A stretch of 64,000 nucleotides of DNA from NCBI RefSeq assembly GCF_021216675.1, contig NZ_CP086120.1, positions 5,206,501 through 5,270,500 of the forward strand, written 5' to 3'. Shown here piece by piece: positions 25,464-33,950 of the stretch. The DNA comes from Streptomyces gobiensis (GTDB lineage Bacteria; Actinomycetota; Actinomycetes; Streptomycetales; Streptomycetaceae). The notes under the pieces are model-generated. The model saw only the letters and a program-made list of their open reading frames with translations, was not told where the DNA came from and made no database searches. The stretch's first letter is position 1; each line of letters begins with the position of its first letter. Position numbers and translations under genes: made by a program.

Positions 25464-25865
25464 ATGCCAGGACGGCAGGAACTCCCGTCGACGCTGGAGC
25501 GCTCCTCCGAGGGAGCGCAGCGCACCTGGATCAAAGCGCATGACTCCGCCGTCGAGCAGTACGGCGAGGGCGAGCGCGCTCATCGGGTGGCTTTCTCGGC
25601 GCTCAAGCACAGCTACGAGAAGGTGGGCGACCGCTGGCAACGCAAGGAGCGGGGCCGCAAGGGGCCTTCCGATCCGAAGGCGGGGCGGCCCAGGCAGCGG
25701 GGCGGACGCAGCGGGGAGGGCGTGGACGAGAAGGCCACGAAGAAACACCTCTACGAGGTCGCGCAGGAGCTGGATATCTCCGGCCGGTCCCAGATGGACA
25801 AGAGCGAGCTGCTGAAGGCGATCCGTAAGGCGAACCGCTCGCAGACCCGCGAGGCACGTTCCTAG
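25464..25865 (+). CDS. ChaB-like protein with Rho N-terminal-like domain
   Basis: Basic protein of 133 residues. The N-terminal ChaB domain (~1-60) shows LPSTLERSSEGAQRTWIKAHDSAVEQYG and AFSALKHSYEKVGDRWQRKERG. The C-terminal ~40 residues (KKHLYEVAQELDISGRSQMDKSELLKAIRKAN) are a SAP/Rho-N nucleic-acid-binding motif. ChaB was named with the ChaA cation antiporter of E. coli, but its role is unclear; the Rho-N tail suggests nucleic acid contact. ATG 25464 follows GGAGG. A sigma-B-like promoter stands 32 bases upstream, so stress induction is likely. Confidence 0.85.
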   Translation: MPGRQELPSTLERSSEGAQRTWIKAHDSAVEQYGEGERAHRVAFSALKHSYEKVGDRWQRKERGRKGPSDPKAGRPRQRGGRSGEGVDEKATKKHLYEVAQELDISGRSQMDKSELLKAIRKANRSQTREARS

Positions 25866-25893
25866 CGGGGACCCGGAAGGTGCCCGGAAGCTG

Positions 25894-26169
25894 ATGAACG
25901 AGAACGAGAACGAGAACGAGAACGAGAAGAACGAGCGGGATGCCGAGACCCCTGACCCCGAGCCGAAGCGCACTCCGGGGCTGGAGCCCGGCGGCTCGGT
26001 GCCGCCGGGCGAGACCCCGCCCGCGGAGGGCAGTATGTCCGAGGCGGGGCCGCAGGAGACGCATAACCCGACGCGGGGCTGGGCCACCGGGCCCATGATC
26101 GTCCTGGCGATCGTCGTGGCGGTGTTCGTGATCTACTACCTGGCCCGTGTAGTGCTGAGGATTGTGTAA
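25894..26169 (+). CDS. small DUF6480-type membrane protein with NE-repeat N-terminus
   Basis: Protein of 91 residues: an N-terminal run of Asn-Glu dipeptides, a Pro/Glu-rich linker with PDPEPKRTPGLEPGGSVPPGETPPAE, and one C-terminal membrane segment (MIVLAIVVAVFVIYYLARVVL). The PGGSVPPGETPP linker plus a single transmembrane helix matches streptomycete DUF6480 proteins, function unknown. ATG 25894 lies 28 bases after the ChaB stop and has only a weak GGAAG ahead, so it may be translated from the ChaB transcript. Confidence 0.75.
   Translation: MNENENENENEKNERDAETPDPEPKRTPGLEPGGSVPPGETPPAEGSMSEAGPQETHNPTRGWATGPMIVLAIVVAVFVIYYLARVVLRIV
25897..25926 (+). repeat. hexanucleotide tandem repeat AACGAG x5
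   Basis: Five exact copies of AACGAG directly after the ATG of the DUF6480-type gene, followed by an AAG-interrupted sixth. They encode alternating Asn-Glu. Copy-number change would keep the frame. Confidence 0.9.
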
Positions 26170-26195
26170 CGCTCAGCCCATGGACGGGGGTGGGA

Positions 26196-27284
26196 TCAGG
26201 GCCGGCTGCCGATGCCGGTGGCGATTTCCCGGATCCGCCCGCCCGGCACCCTCGACGCCAGGGGCGGGGTGTCCATGCCCGCGCCCTGCCGCAGACCGCT
26301 CAGAAACTCCGCCACCGCCTGCGGTCCCGACCAGCGCGGAGTCCACTCCAGCTGCTGACGGGCCCGGTGGGTGTCCAGCAACGGCAGCCGGAGCAGGGCG
26401 TCGAACAGGTTGGGCGAGGCGGGCACCAGATGCAGCCGCCAGGCCGCCGCCAGCGTGGCACGCAGCGCCGCGGGAGGTACCGGCACCACCCGGGACTTGA
26501 GCAGGTCGGCCAGCACATGAACGTCGATGGGCGGGTCGGCGGCCAGATTGAACGCGCCCTCCACGGGGCGTACGACCGCCTGCCGGTAGGCGTCCGCCGC
26601 GTCATCGGTGTGCAGAGCCTGGAAGCGCAGCCCCGGGATGTCCGGTACCGCGGGCAGCAGTCCGGGCCGTACCAGGCGGTGCGGCACCAGCGGACCGGCG
26701 AACAACCGGCGCTGTTCCATGGCGGACTGCCGTTTGAAGATAAACCCGGGCCGCATCCGCACCACCCGGATCCCGGGGTGGTCGCGCTCGAATCCGTCCA
26801 GGAGGCGCTCCACGTAGGCCTTTTCCCGGGAGTACGCGGCGGTCGGCCAGCCATGCGTCGGCCAGGACTCATCCACGGCACGCTCCCCGGGGCCACGCGG
26901 TCCCGGCGAGTAGGCCGCTACCGATGAGGCGTACACCAGCGCGGGCACCCCTGCGGTCGCCATCGCCCGCAGCACCCGGTCCGTACCCAGGGTGTTGGTC
27001 CGCCACATGGTCAGCGGGGCATGTGTGGGCTGCAACAGCCAGGCAAGGTGGACGACGGCATCGGCGCCCTGGAAGAGAGCGGTGAGGTCGGCATCCCGGG
27101 CCCCGCCCGCGCCAAGGTCCGCGCTTGCCCACTCCGTCTTCGCCGGGGTCCACTCCGGTACCCGCCGGGCGATGCCCAGAATGGAACCGATCCGCGGGTC
27201 CTCGCCCAGGGCCCGCAGCAGACTGGTGCCGACGTTCCCGGTGGCGCCGGTGACCACGACCCGCAGGCCGCTCTGCTCGGCCAT
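26196..27284 (-). CDS. NAD(P)-dependent epimerase/dehydratase family protein
   Basis: Extended short-chain dehydrogenase/reductase of 362 residues. The Rossmann motif VVVTGATGNVGTSLLRAL (~residues 9-26) is followed by VVHLAWLL (~80), YASSVAAYSPG and the catalytic AYSREKAYVERLL (YxxxK), so the active site is complete. The C-terminus (SGLRQGAGMDTPPLASR) is actinobacterial in character. The substrate is probably a nucleotide sugar or similar but is not determinable. The start at 27284 has a purine-rich GAGGGG ahead. It faces the DUF6480-type gene across 26 bases. Confidence 0.85.
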   Translation of the reverse strand: MAEQSGLRVVVTGATGNVGTSLLRALGEDPRIGSILGIARRVPEWTPAKTEWASADLGAGGARDADLTALFQGADAVVHLAWLLQPTHAPLTMWRTNTLGTDRVLRAMATAGVPALVYASSVAAYSPGPRGPGERAVDESWPTHGWPTAAYSREKAYVERLLDGFERDHPGIRVVRMRPGFIFKRQSAMEQRRLFAGPLVPHRLVRPGLLPAVPDIPGLRFQALHTDDAADAYRQAVVRPVEGAFNLAADPPIDVHVLADLLKSRVVPVPPAALRATLAAAWRLHLVPASPNLFDALLRLPLLDTHRARQQLEWTPRWSGPQAVAEFLSGLRQGAGMDTPPLASRVPGGRIREIATGIGSRP

Positions 27285-27467
27285 GTCGTACCCCTCTCGT
27301 GCCGTTCCAGCCCCGGTACGGGCCGGACAGCCGCGGGGTACCCCCCCGCCAGGCCCGGGAAACGCGGCACTACAGGGGCGGCGGCCGGGGTACCCGGGCC
27401 GGGCACCGGAAACGGTGCTTCGCGGCAGGAGAGCCGTAGAGAGTCGTAGGAACGGGAGAGCTGACGG

Positions 27468-27821
27468 ATGCTCGTCTACTTCCTGGCCGGCGTGCTGGGG
27501 TATCTGGTGATCGCCCTGCTGACCGCCCGTGTGGGTTACGGCATTGAGCGCAGCAGGATCATCGCCGAGGAGGGGTACTGGCACACGGACGAAGACCCAC
27601 TGGAACACTTCTCCGCGCATGGCCGGAGCGTCACCGCTGTACAGGCGTTCGTCTACGGACTGGCCTGGCCGGTCGTCGTACCGGTCTACTGCCTCTACCG
27701 CTGCGCGGCCCTGATCATCATGGCCAGGCCGCCCCGCACCCGGTATGAACAGGCCCGCCGCGCCGAAGCGTTGGACGCCCGGATCCGGGAACTGGAGGAG
27801 TCCCTCGAACGCTACGAGTGA
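27468..27821 (+). CDS. small membrane protein of unknown function
   Basis: Protein of 117 residues with two hydrophobic segments (~1-22, MLVYFLAGVLGYLVIALLTARV, and ~62-88, AFVYGLAWPVVVPVYCLYRCAALIIM), a polar stretch between them (EGYWHTDEDPLEHFSAHGRS) and a C-terminal charged helix (RRAEALDARIRELEESLERYE) that could form a coiled coil. I do not recognise the family. It lies between the epimerase and the Mrp operon. Confidence 0.65.
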   Translation: MLVYFLAGVLGYLVIALLTARVGYGIERSRIIAEEGYWHTDEDPLEHFSAHGRSVTAVQAFVYGLAWPVVVPVYCLYRCAALIIMARPPRTRYEQARRAEALDARIRELEESLERYE

Positions 27822-27957
27822 CCCAGGGGCCTTCAGCGCGGGCCCGGCGGACCCGGTACTGCGCCGAACGGCCCATCCGGAGTGAGAAAGACCGCCCTCA
27901 CCGTGAAGCTATGAGGTGTTTCCCGCCGCCGCCCATGGGGACCCAGTGCAGTCCGAG

Positions 27958-27981
27958 CCGCGGTCCTGGCCGCGGTCCTGG
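27958..27981. repeat. 12-bp tandem duplication upstream of the Mrp operon
   Basis: CCGCGGTCCTGG occurs twice in contact (27958-27969, 27970-27981), 55 bp before the first gene of the antiporter operon. It is in a 215-bp stretch with no other clear content. Confidence 0.7.
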
Positions 27982-28036
27982 CCCGTCGCATGTCCGCCCC
28001 CACCCTGGCACCCGCCAGGGCCCGCAAGGAGTCCGA

Positions 28037-28291
28037 ATGCCGACAGCGCTGCTGGTAGCACTGATTGCCGTGTTGTGGGTCGCCATCGGTATCGCCGCCA
28101 TGGTGTTCTTCCTCGGCCGGAGGGGCTACCGCGACTGGCGCTGGTATCTCATCGGCGGCATCCTCGGGGTGCTCTTCGTGCCGATCGGCAAGAGCTCCCC
28201 CCAGCGGATGCTGGGCAGCGTGGCCGATGAGGTGATCAAGCGCTGCCCCGGCCCGGTGCTGCTGGCCTCGATCACCACCATGCGGCGCTGA
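28037..28291 (+). CDS. membrane protein fused to the C-terminal tail of a universal stress protein (internally deleted)
   Basis: Protein of 84 residues. Residues 1-50 hold two membrane segments (LLVALIAVLWVAIGIAAMVFFLG and WYLIGGILGVLFVPI). Residues ~57-80 read MLGSVADEVIKRCPGPVLLA, the C-terminal UspA signature (G-S-V-x5-V-x6-PVLL). The ~120-residue nucleotide-binding part expected between them is absent, and the junction lies at PIGKSSPQRM in frame. ATG 28037 has a good AAGGAG 6 bases ahead, so it is still translatable. It heads the Mrp operon 12 bp before mnhA. Membrane-anchored Usp proteins near Mrp genes are what I would expect in a relative; here the domain is probably lost. Confidence 0.7.
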   Translation: MPTALLVALIAVLWVAIGIAAMVFFLGRRGYRDWRWYLIGGILGVLFVPIGKSSPQRMLGSVADEVIKRCPGPVLLASITTMRR

Positions 28292-28303
28292 CGAGGGCCG
28301 CCG

Positions 28304-31072
28304 ATGCTGCTGATCGTCGCCCTGGCCGCGATGATCCTGCTGGCCACCACGGTTCCCGTGGTGGCCGCTCGGCTGGGGCGGAACACCGGTTATCCGCTGG
28401 CTGGTGGGTTTCTTCTGGTGGGGTTGCTGCTGGCCGTCGCGGTGCTGAAAACGCCCGGCGACACGGTCACCACCAGCTGGCACTGGCTGCCCTCGCTGGA
28501 CGTGTCGGTGGCGCTGCGGCTGGACGGTCTGGCCGGGACGTTCTGCATGCTGATCCTCGGAGTGGGCGCCCTGATCATGGCGTACTCCCCGCGCTACCTG
28601 GACACGGGGCGCGCACACACGCCCTTCTACAGCCTGCTGACCCTGTTCGCGCTGTCCATGATGGGTCTGGTCCTCGCAGCCGATGTGGTGCTGCTGGTGG
28701 TGTTCTGGGAACTGACCACGATCTGCTCGTTCCTCCTGATCGCCATCGCCGGGCCGCAGGCGACCCAGCCGGCGGTGAAGGCGTTCCTGGTCACCGCCAT
28801 GGGCGGGCTGGCCTTGCTGGTCGCGGTGGTGCTGCTCGCGATCACCGCCGGGACCACCAGCCTCACCGCCATCCTGGCCAACCGGCAGCAGATCATCGAC
28901 TCGCCGATGGCCTGGCCGATCGGTGTGCTGATCGTCATCGCCGCGTTCACCAAGTCGGCCCAGCTGCCGTTCCACTCCTGGCTGCCCGGCGCCATGGCCG
29001 CCATCACCCCGGTCAGCGCGTATCTGCACGCGGCCGCCATGGTCAAGGCCGGGATCTACCTGATGATGCGGTTTTCGCCGCTGTACGCGGGCCAGGCCGC
29101 CTGGTCCGCCACCCTGGTCACGGTCGGCCTGGTCACGGCGGTATACGGGGCGATGTGGGCACTGCGGCAGCACGACCTCAAGGCCCTGCTCGCCTATTCC
29201 ACGATCAGTCAGCTCGGGCTGCTGACCGCGGTCATCGGTGTGGGCACCGCGACCGCGATGGCCGCGGCGATGCTGCACACCATCGCGCACGCCCTGTTCA
29301 AGGCGACCCTGTTCATGCTTGTGGGGATCATCGACAAGGAGGCCGGCAGCCGGGACATCCGCGAACTGTCCGGGCTGCGACGGGTCATGCCCACCACGGC
29401 CCTGATGACCGGCCTGGCCGGGCTGTCGCTCGCCGGTGTGCCGCCGTTGATCGGGTTTGTCAGCAAGGAGTTCCTCTTCAAGGGCTTCCTGGAAGCGGAC
29501 TTCGCGCCCTGGGCGGGACCGGTGGCCACCGCCGTCGCGGTCGCCGCCTCGGCGCTCACCTTCGCCTATGGACTGCGGATCTTCTACGGTGCGTTCGGCG
29601 GCCCCACCGTGCAGAGCGGGCTGTACGAACCCGCCTGGGCGTTCCTGACGCCCGCCGCGGTGCCAGCGGCCTTCGGACTGCTGCTCGGCCCCGCGGTGCC
29701 GGTGCTCGACCAGGTGGTCGGCTGGGCGCTGAGCGGGATCGATCCGGACCTGCCGCCGCCCGGCTTTGAGCTGTGGCCGGGCTTCACCGCCGAGGTGGCG
29801 ATGACAACGACGGCCATCGTGGTGGGCATGGCCCTGTTCCTGGCCGGGCGGCCCGTGGAACGTACGCTGCTGAGCATTCCGACGCCGCGCGCACCCTTCA
29901 ACCGCGGCTACCACGCCCTGCTGCGGTTCGGCGCCCTGGTCGGCCGCCCCACACGCGCCGACGCCCTCGCTCCGCATCTCATCCGGCCGCTGCTCGGCCT
30001 GGTACTGCTCGCGGTGGTGGGAGGCGTCGTGCTGAGCGATCCGGCGGTCTCCGGCCCGGGGACCGCCAGCGCCCTCGACTGGCCGCTGCTGGCGGCCCTC
30101 GCGCTGGTGGTGGCCGGCAGTGTGCTGACGGCCTCAGCACTTGCTGCCCTGATCCTGCTGGGGCTGGCGGGCTTGCTCGTGGCCAGCTGGTTTCTGCTCG
30201 CCGGGGCCCCGGATGTGGCGCTGACGATGCTGCTGGTGGAGTTCCTTACGGCGGTTGTCGCCGTGCTGGTCGTCAGCCATCTGCCGGCCCGCTTCACGCG
30301 GCGGCGGCCCCGGCCCGCGGCGGCGGCCGGAGCGCTGGCCGCCGCGACCGGCGCCGCAGCGACCGCGGCGACCCTGGTTTTCACCGGACACCGGGCGCTG
30401 TCCCCGGTCGGTGACTACTTCCTGCGGGAAGCCAAGGAGCAGACCGGCGGCCGCAATGTGGTGAACACGGTCCTGGTGGACTTCCGGGCCCTGGACACCC
30501 TCGGTGAGGCAGCGGTGCTGGGAGTCGTCGCACTGGGTCTGCTGCTGCTGCTCGGCTCGCGGGACGCACCTGGCGCCGGGCGGCCGGTGCCGGCCATCGA
30601 CGGGCTGGTGCTGCAGGCGGCGAGCCGTGTGCTGGGTCCGGTGATGCTGGTGCTGTCCGCCTATCTGTTCCTGCGCGGGCACTACCAGCCCGGCGGCGGG
30701 TTTATCGCCGCGCTGGTCGCGGGGGCCGCGGTCGCGCTGAGCTACCTGGCGCACGGCCGGGTGCCCGGCAGCCGTACCCGCTTGCTGCGGCCCGGCACGC
30801 TGGTCGCGGCGGGCGTGCTGATCAGCGTAGGTGTCGCGTTGGTGGTGATGCTGGGCGGCGAGGCGTTCTTCACCCCGGTGCGGGGGCACCTCAGCCTTCC
30901 CCCGCTGGGCTCCCTTTCCCTCACCTCGTCGCTCATGTTCGATTTCGGGGTCTACCTGTTTGTGCTTGGGCTCGTCTTCGCGGCCGTCGACCGGCTGGCC
31001 AACGGTCTGCCCGCGGACCCGGACGCGGCGGCCGGCACCACACGGGAGCGTACGAGGGGAGGCACGGCATGA
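28304..31072 (+). CDS. mnhA: Mrp/Mnh monovalent cation/H+ antiporter subunit A fused to subunit B
   Basis: Largest subunit of the multi-subunit Na+/H+ (or K+/H+) antiporter, 922 residues. Residues ~1-500 are a NuoL/MrpA-like proton channel, with the conserved Lys region FTKSAQLPFHSWLPGAMAAITPVSAYLHAAAMVKAGIY. Residues ~610-660 are the DUF4040/MrpA C-terminal part, and the last ~130 residues (RVLGPVMLVLSAYLFLRGHYQPGGGFIAAL) are the MnhB domain. No separate mnhB exists, so A and B are one polypeptide, which is usual in actinobacteria. The stop overlaps mnhC (ATGA). Confidence 0.94.
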   Translation: MLLIVALAAMILLATTVPVVAARLGRNTGYPLAGGFLLVGLLLAVAVLKTPGDTVTTSWHWLPSLDVSVALRLDGLAGTFCMLILGVGALIMAYSPRYLDTGRAHTPFYSLLTLFALSMMGLVLAADVVLLVVFWELTTICSFLLIAIAGPQATQPAVKAFLVTAMGGLALLVAVVLLAITAGTTSLTAILANRQQIIDSPMAWPIGVLIVIAAFTKSAQLPFHSWLPGAMAAITPVSAYLHAAAMVKAGIYLMMRFSPLYAGQAAWSATLVTVGLVTAVYGAMWALRQHDLKALLAYSTISQLGLLTAVIGVGTATAMAAAMLHTIAHALFKATLFMLVGIIDKEAGSRDIRELSGLRRVMPTTALMTGLAGLSLAGVPPLIGFVSKEFLFKGFLEADFAPWAGPVATAVAVAASALTFAYGLRIFYGAFGGPTVQSGLYEPAWAFLTPAAVPAAFGLLLGPAVPVLDQVVGWALSGIDPDLPPPGFELWPGFTAEVAMTTTAIVVGMALFLAGRPVERTLLSIPTPRAPFNRGYHALLRFGALVGRPTRADALAPHLIRPLLGLVLLAVVGGVVLSDPAVSGPGTASALDWPLLAALALVVAGSVLTASALAALILLGLAGLLVASWFLLAGAPDVALTMLLVEFLTAVVAVLVVSHLPARFTRRRPRPAAAAGALAAATGAAATAATLVFTGHRALSPVGDYFLREAKEQTGGRNVVNTVLVDFRALDTLGEAAVLGVVALGLLLLLGSRDAPGAGRPVPAIDGLVLQAASRVLGPVMLVLSAYLFLRGHYQPGGGFIAALVAGAAVALSYLAHGRVPGSRTRLLRPGTLVAAGVLISVGVALVVMLGGEAFFTPVRGHLSLPPLGSLSLTSSLMFDFGVYLFVLGLVFAAVDRLANGLPADPDAAAGTTRERTRGGTA

Positions 31073-31440
31073 CCGCTGCGATCCTGGTCGGCATCCTCGT
31101 CGCGGGAGGCGTCTATCTGGTGCTCCAGCGGGAGCTGCTGCGGGTGACGTTCGGCTTCGTACTGCTCGGCCACGCCGTGAACGTGCTGTTCGTAGCGGCC
31201 GGGGGGATGGCCCGCCGGGACCCCGCATTCATCGGGCAGACCGATCCGGACTCGGCGGCCGACCCGCTGCCGCAGGCATTCGTGCTGACCGCGATCGTGA
31301 TCACTTTCGGCATCACGGTGTATCTGCTCGCGCTGCTGCGTGCCGGTGGCCCCGAGCAGGACCCCGAGCAGGACCCCGAGCAGGACCCCGAGCGGGACCG
31401 GGACGCGGGGGCCGACGAGGGCACGGAGCAGGGTCCATGA
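31069..31440 (+). CDS. mnhC: Mrp antiporter subunit C
   Basis: NuoK-like membrane subunit of 123 residues with three transmembrane helices (~1-20, 24-45, 66-92) containing GFVLLGHAVNVLFVAAGG and QAFVLTAIVITFGI. The last ~30 residues are an unusual hydrophilic tail of PEQD repeats encoded by a 12-bp tandem repeat, predicted to be cytoplasmic and disordered. It overlaps mnhA and mnhD by 4 bp on both sides. Confidence 0.93.
   Translation: MTAAILVGILVAGGVYLVLQRELLRVTFGFVLLGHAVNVLFVAAGGMARRDPAFIGQTDPDSAADPLPQAFVLTAIVITFGITVYLLALLRAGGPEQDPEQDPEQDPERDRDAGADEGTEQGP
31351..31398 (+). repeat. 12-bp tandem repeat in the mnhC tail
   Basis: CCCGAGCAGGAC occurs three times exactly (31351-31386), then once with one change (CCCGAGCGGGAC, 31387-31398). 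It encodes PEQD-PEQD-PEQD-PERD at the C-terminus of MnhC. Confidence 0.9.
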
Positions 31441-32924
31441 GCGGCGCGGTGCTGCCGCTCGCGGTGGCCGGCCCGCTGTTGGCGGCGGGCACCACGGTGG
31501 CCGCCGGCCGCCACCGGGTGCTGTGCCGGGTGGCCGCGCTGAGCATCACGGGGGCGGTGCTGCTGCTGAGCGGCTGGTTGCTCGCACGGACGCTGGACGG
31601 ATCGGTCCTCACGGCGGATGTCGGTGGCTGGCCACCCGGCGTGGCGATCGTCTTCGCCGCCGATACCTTCAGCGCGCTCATGCTGGGCGTCACCGCGCTC
31701 CTGACGCTGGTCTGTCTGGGGTTCGCCATGGCCAGTGGTGAGGACACCCACCCGCTGTACATGCCGCTCGCCCTCGTTCTGTCGGCGGGCGTCTACGGTG
31801 CCTTCCTGACCGCTGACCTGTTCAACCTCTTTGTGCTCATCGAGGTGATGCTCGTACCGTCCTACGCCCTGCTCACGCTGACGGGCACCCGGCGGAGGGT
31901 GTCCGCGGGCCGGCTGTATCTGGTCTTCAACCTGCTGGCCTCCACGGCCTTCCTGGCCGGGCTCGCACTGCTCTACGGCGTCACCGGGACGGTCAACCTG
32001 GGCGAGCTGGCCGGCGCGGCGCGCACCTCACCGCTGGTGGCGCTGGCCGGTGCGGTGCTTGTGCTGCCGATGGCGGCCAAGGCGGCGGTGGTGCCGCTGC
32101 ACAGCTGGCTGCCCCGCACCTATCCCCACGCGTCCCCGGCGGTCACCGCGCTCTTTTCCGGCCTGCTGACCAAGGTCGGCCTCTACGTGATCATCCGGGT
32201 CTATTCGGTGCTCTTCGACGGCGAACGGCACTACCTGTGGATCATCTTGCTGGCAGCCCTGCTGACCATGGTCGTGGGAGCACTCGGAGCGGTCGGTGAG
32301 AACACCATGCGGTCCATTCTGGCCTTCTCCATGGTGAGCCAGATCGGCTATGTCCTCCTCGGACTCGCCCTGTTCACCGCGGCGGGGCTGACCGCCGCGG
32401 TTTTCTATCTGGTCCAGTACGTCCTGGTGAAGACGGCGCTGTTTCTCTGCGCGGGCGCGGTGGAGGTCACCTATGGCAGCGGCCGGCTGGGTGAGATCAG
32501 CGGGCTGGGCGGCCGGGAGCCCGTACTGACCGTCGTCTTCCTGACCGTGGCGCTGTCCCTGGCCGGGCTGCCCCCGCTGTCCGGCTTCGTCGCCAAACTG
32601 ACCCTCATCCGCGCGGCCGCGGTGGAAACCGAGTATCTGGCGGTTGCCGTGGCGGTGGCCGTCAGCCTGCTGACGCTGCTCTACACGGTCAAGATCTGGA
32701 GCGGGGTGTTCGCCGGTCAGCCATCCTTTCCGGCGGGCGACAGCGGCGTCGTCCGGAACTCAGCCCCCCGGGCCCGGCCGACCGTGGTGCTGCCGGCGGC
32801 GCTGCTGGCCGCGCTCTCCGTCGGGCTCGGGCTCGGCGCGCAGCCTCTGCTGGTCGCCGCTGGGGCGGCGGCCGACGGTCTGGCCGATCCCTCGTCCTGG
32901 GTACGGGAGGTGACGGGCGGATGA
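31437..32924 (+). CDS. mnhD: Mrp antiporter subunit D
   Basis: NuoN/NuoM-like proton-channel subunit of 495 residues with about 14 hydrophobic segments. Conserved markers are LFNLFVLIEVMLVPSYALL (TM5 Glu), the broken-helix Lys region MAAKAAVVPLHSWLPRTYPHASPAVTALFSGLLTKVGLY, and the C-terminal LAGLPPLSGFVAKL. ATG 31437 overlaps the mnhC stop (ATGA) and its stop overlaps mnhE. It is required with MnhA for ion translocation. Confidence 0.94.
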   Translation: MSGAVLPLAVAGPLLAAGTTVAAGRHRVLCRVAALSITGAVLLLSGWLLARTLDGSVLTADVGGWPPGVAIVFAADTFSALMLGVTALLTLVCLGFAMASGEDTHPLYMPLALVLSAGVYGAFLTADLFNLFVLIEVMLVPSYALLTLTGTRRRVSAGRLYLVFNLLASTAFLAGLALLYGVTGTVNLGELAGAARTSPLVALAGAVLVLPMAAKAAVVPLHSWLPRTYPHASPAVTALFSGLLTKVGLYVIIRVYSVLFDGERHYLWIILLAALLTMVVGALGAVGENTMRSILAFSMVSQIGYVLLGLALFTAAGLTAAVFYLVQYVLVKTALFLCAGAVEVTYGSGRLGEISGLGGREPVLTVVFLTVALSLAGLPPLSGFVAKLTLIRAAAVETEYLAVAVAVAVSLLTLLYTVKIWSGVFAGQPSFPAGDSGVVRNSAPRARPTVVLPAALLAALSVGLGLGAQPLLVAAGAAADGLADPSSWVREVTGG

Positions 32925-33301
32925 GCACATGGATCTGGCGCGCGGCCGCCAGAACGCACCGGTTGGCCGCTTTCCTCGGCTACTTCAGCTACCGGTTCAT
33001 CGAGGCGAACCTGATCATCGCATGGGAGATCCTGAGCCCCGGCAGGCTGGCCCCCGCCATTGTCGAGCTGCCGCTGCGCTGCCGCACCAGAGGAGAAATC
33101 GTGGTGCTCGCCAGTCTCATCAGCCTGACCCCGAGCACTCTCATGATCGAGGTGCGAACGAACCCGCCGATTCTCTATGTCTACGGCACGCACGCCGACG
33201 ATGTGGACAGTTTCCGTCGGGAGCTGCGGAAGCTGGAGACCAGCATGCTGGCCGCGATGCGGCCGACCGATGACGTCCCTGGAGTGCGGAGGAGAGACTG
33301 A
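32921..33301 (+). CDS. mnhE: Mrp antiporter subunit E
   Basis: Small subunit of 126 residues with an N-terminal membrane segment (~20-45, AAFLGYFSYRFIEANLIIAWEIL) and a soluble C-terminal domain carrying the family motif VVLASLISLTPSTLMIEV and YVYGTHADD. It overlaps mnhD by 4 bp and shares one base with mnhF. Confidence 0.92.
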   Translation: MSTWIWRAAARTHRLAAFLGYFSYRFIEANLIIAWEILSPGRLAPAIVELPLRCRTRGEIVVLASLISLTPSTLMIEVRTNPPILYVYGTHADDVDSFRRELRKLETSMLAAMRPTDDVPGVRRRD

Positions 33302-33561
33302 TGCTGCTGACCGACGCGGTGCTCCTGGCGCTGGTGCTGTCTTTGCTGGTGGCGATCGCACGGGTGGTGTACGGACCCACGGACGCGGAACGGCTGGTGG
33401 CGGCCGACTTCGGCTTCGTCGTTTTCGTGGCCGGTGTCGCGATGCTGGCGGTGCGGCTGGACAGGCCGGTCCTGTTCAGCCTGGTGCTGGTGGCGGCACT
33501 GATCGGCTTCCTGGCCACGGTGGCGCTCGCGCGCCTGCTGGAGCGAAGGCGCATCCGATGA
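33301..33561 (+). CDS. mnhF: Mrp antiporter subunit F
   Basis: Membrane subunit of 86 residues with three helices (~1-22, 35-52, 58-80). DAVLLALVLSLLVAIARVVYGPTDAERLVAADFG is the typical MrpF N-terminus, with the conserved G-P-T/S-x2-D-R-x-V-A-x-D pattern slightly varied. It overlaps mnhG by 4 bp. Confidence 0.92.
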   Translation: MLLTDAVLLALVLSLLVAIARVVYGPTDAERLVAADFGFVVFVAGVAMLAVRLDRPVLFSLVLVAALIGFLATVALARLLERRRIR

Positions 33562-33932
33562 CCGTGCAGACCATGGCCTCGGGCGCGCTGATGGTGGCCG
33601 GTGCCGCCCTGATCATCGTGGCCGCGCTGGGGCTGCTGCGGCTTCCCGATGCCCTCAGCCAGGCCAACGCGGTCACCAAGGCAGCGGCCCTGGGCCTGAT
33701 GTGTCTGCTCCTCGGCGCGCTGATCCGGCTGCCGGGCCTGATCACCTTCCTCACCCTGGCCGTGGCGATCCTGGTGCAACTGCTCACCGTCGCCATCGCC
33801 GGTTACGCGGTCGGCCGTGCCTGCTACCGGTCCGGGGCCCGGCTGGCGGAGCAGACCCACCACGATGAGCTCGCCCAGCGCCGGTATGGGCACGACAGCA
33901 CCGGGTACCCGCAGTCACCTGATGGCAGGTAG
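33558..33932 (+). CDS. mnhG: Mrp antiporter subunit G
   Basis: Membrane subunit of 124 residues with three helices (LMVAGAALIIVAALGLLRLPDALSQANAVTKAAALG contains the G-L-x-R-x-P-D motif). A hydrophilic 35-residue tail follows (SGARLAEQTHHDELAQRRYG). It is the last gene of the AB-C-D-E-F-G set. ATG 33558 is at the ATGA overlap. Confidence 0.92.
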   Translation: MTVQTMASGALMVAGAALIIVAALGLLRLPDALSQANAVTKAAALGLMCLLLGALIRLPGLITFLTLAVAILVQLLTVAIAGYAVGRACYRSGARLAEQTHHDELAQRRYGHDSTGYPQSPDGR

Positions 33933-33950
33933 CCAGCGGGAGGCAACCGT

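Noticed and set aside
25897..25926. AACGAG repeat as an on/off phase-variation switch
   Set aside because: The unit is six bases, so copy-number changes keep the reading frame.
27250..27300. GGGTAC just before the epimerase start as a stress promoter
   Set aside because: The implied transcription start would fall at or after the ATG, and no good -35 lies at 14-16 bases.
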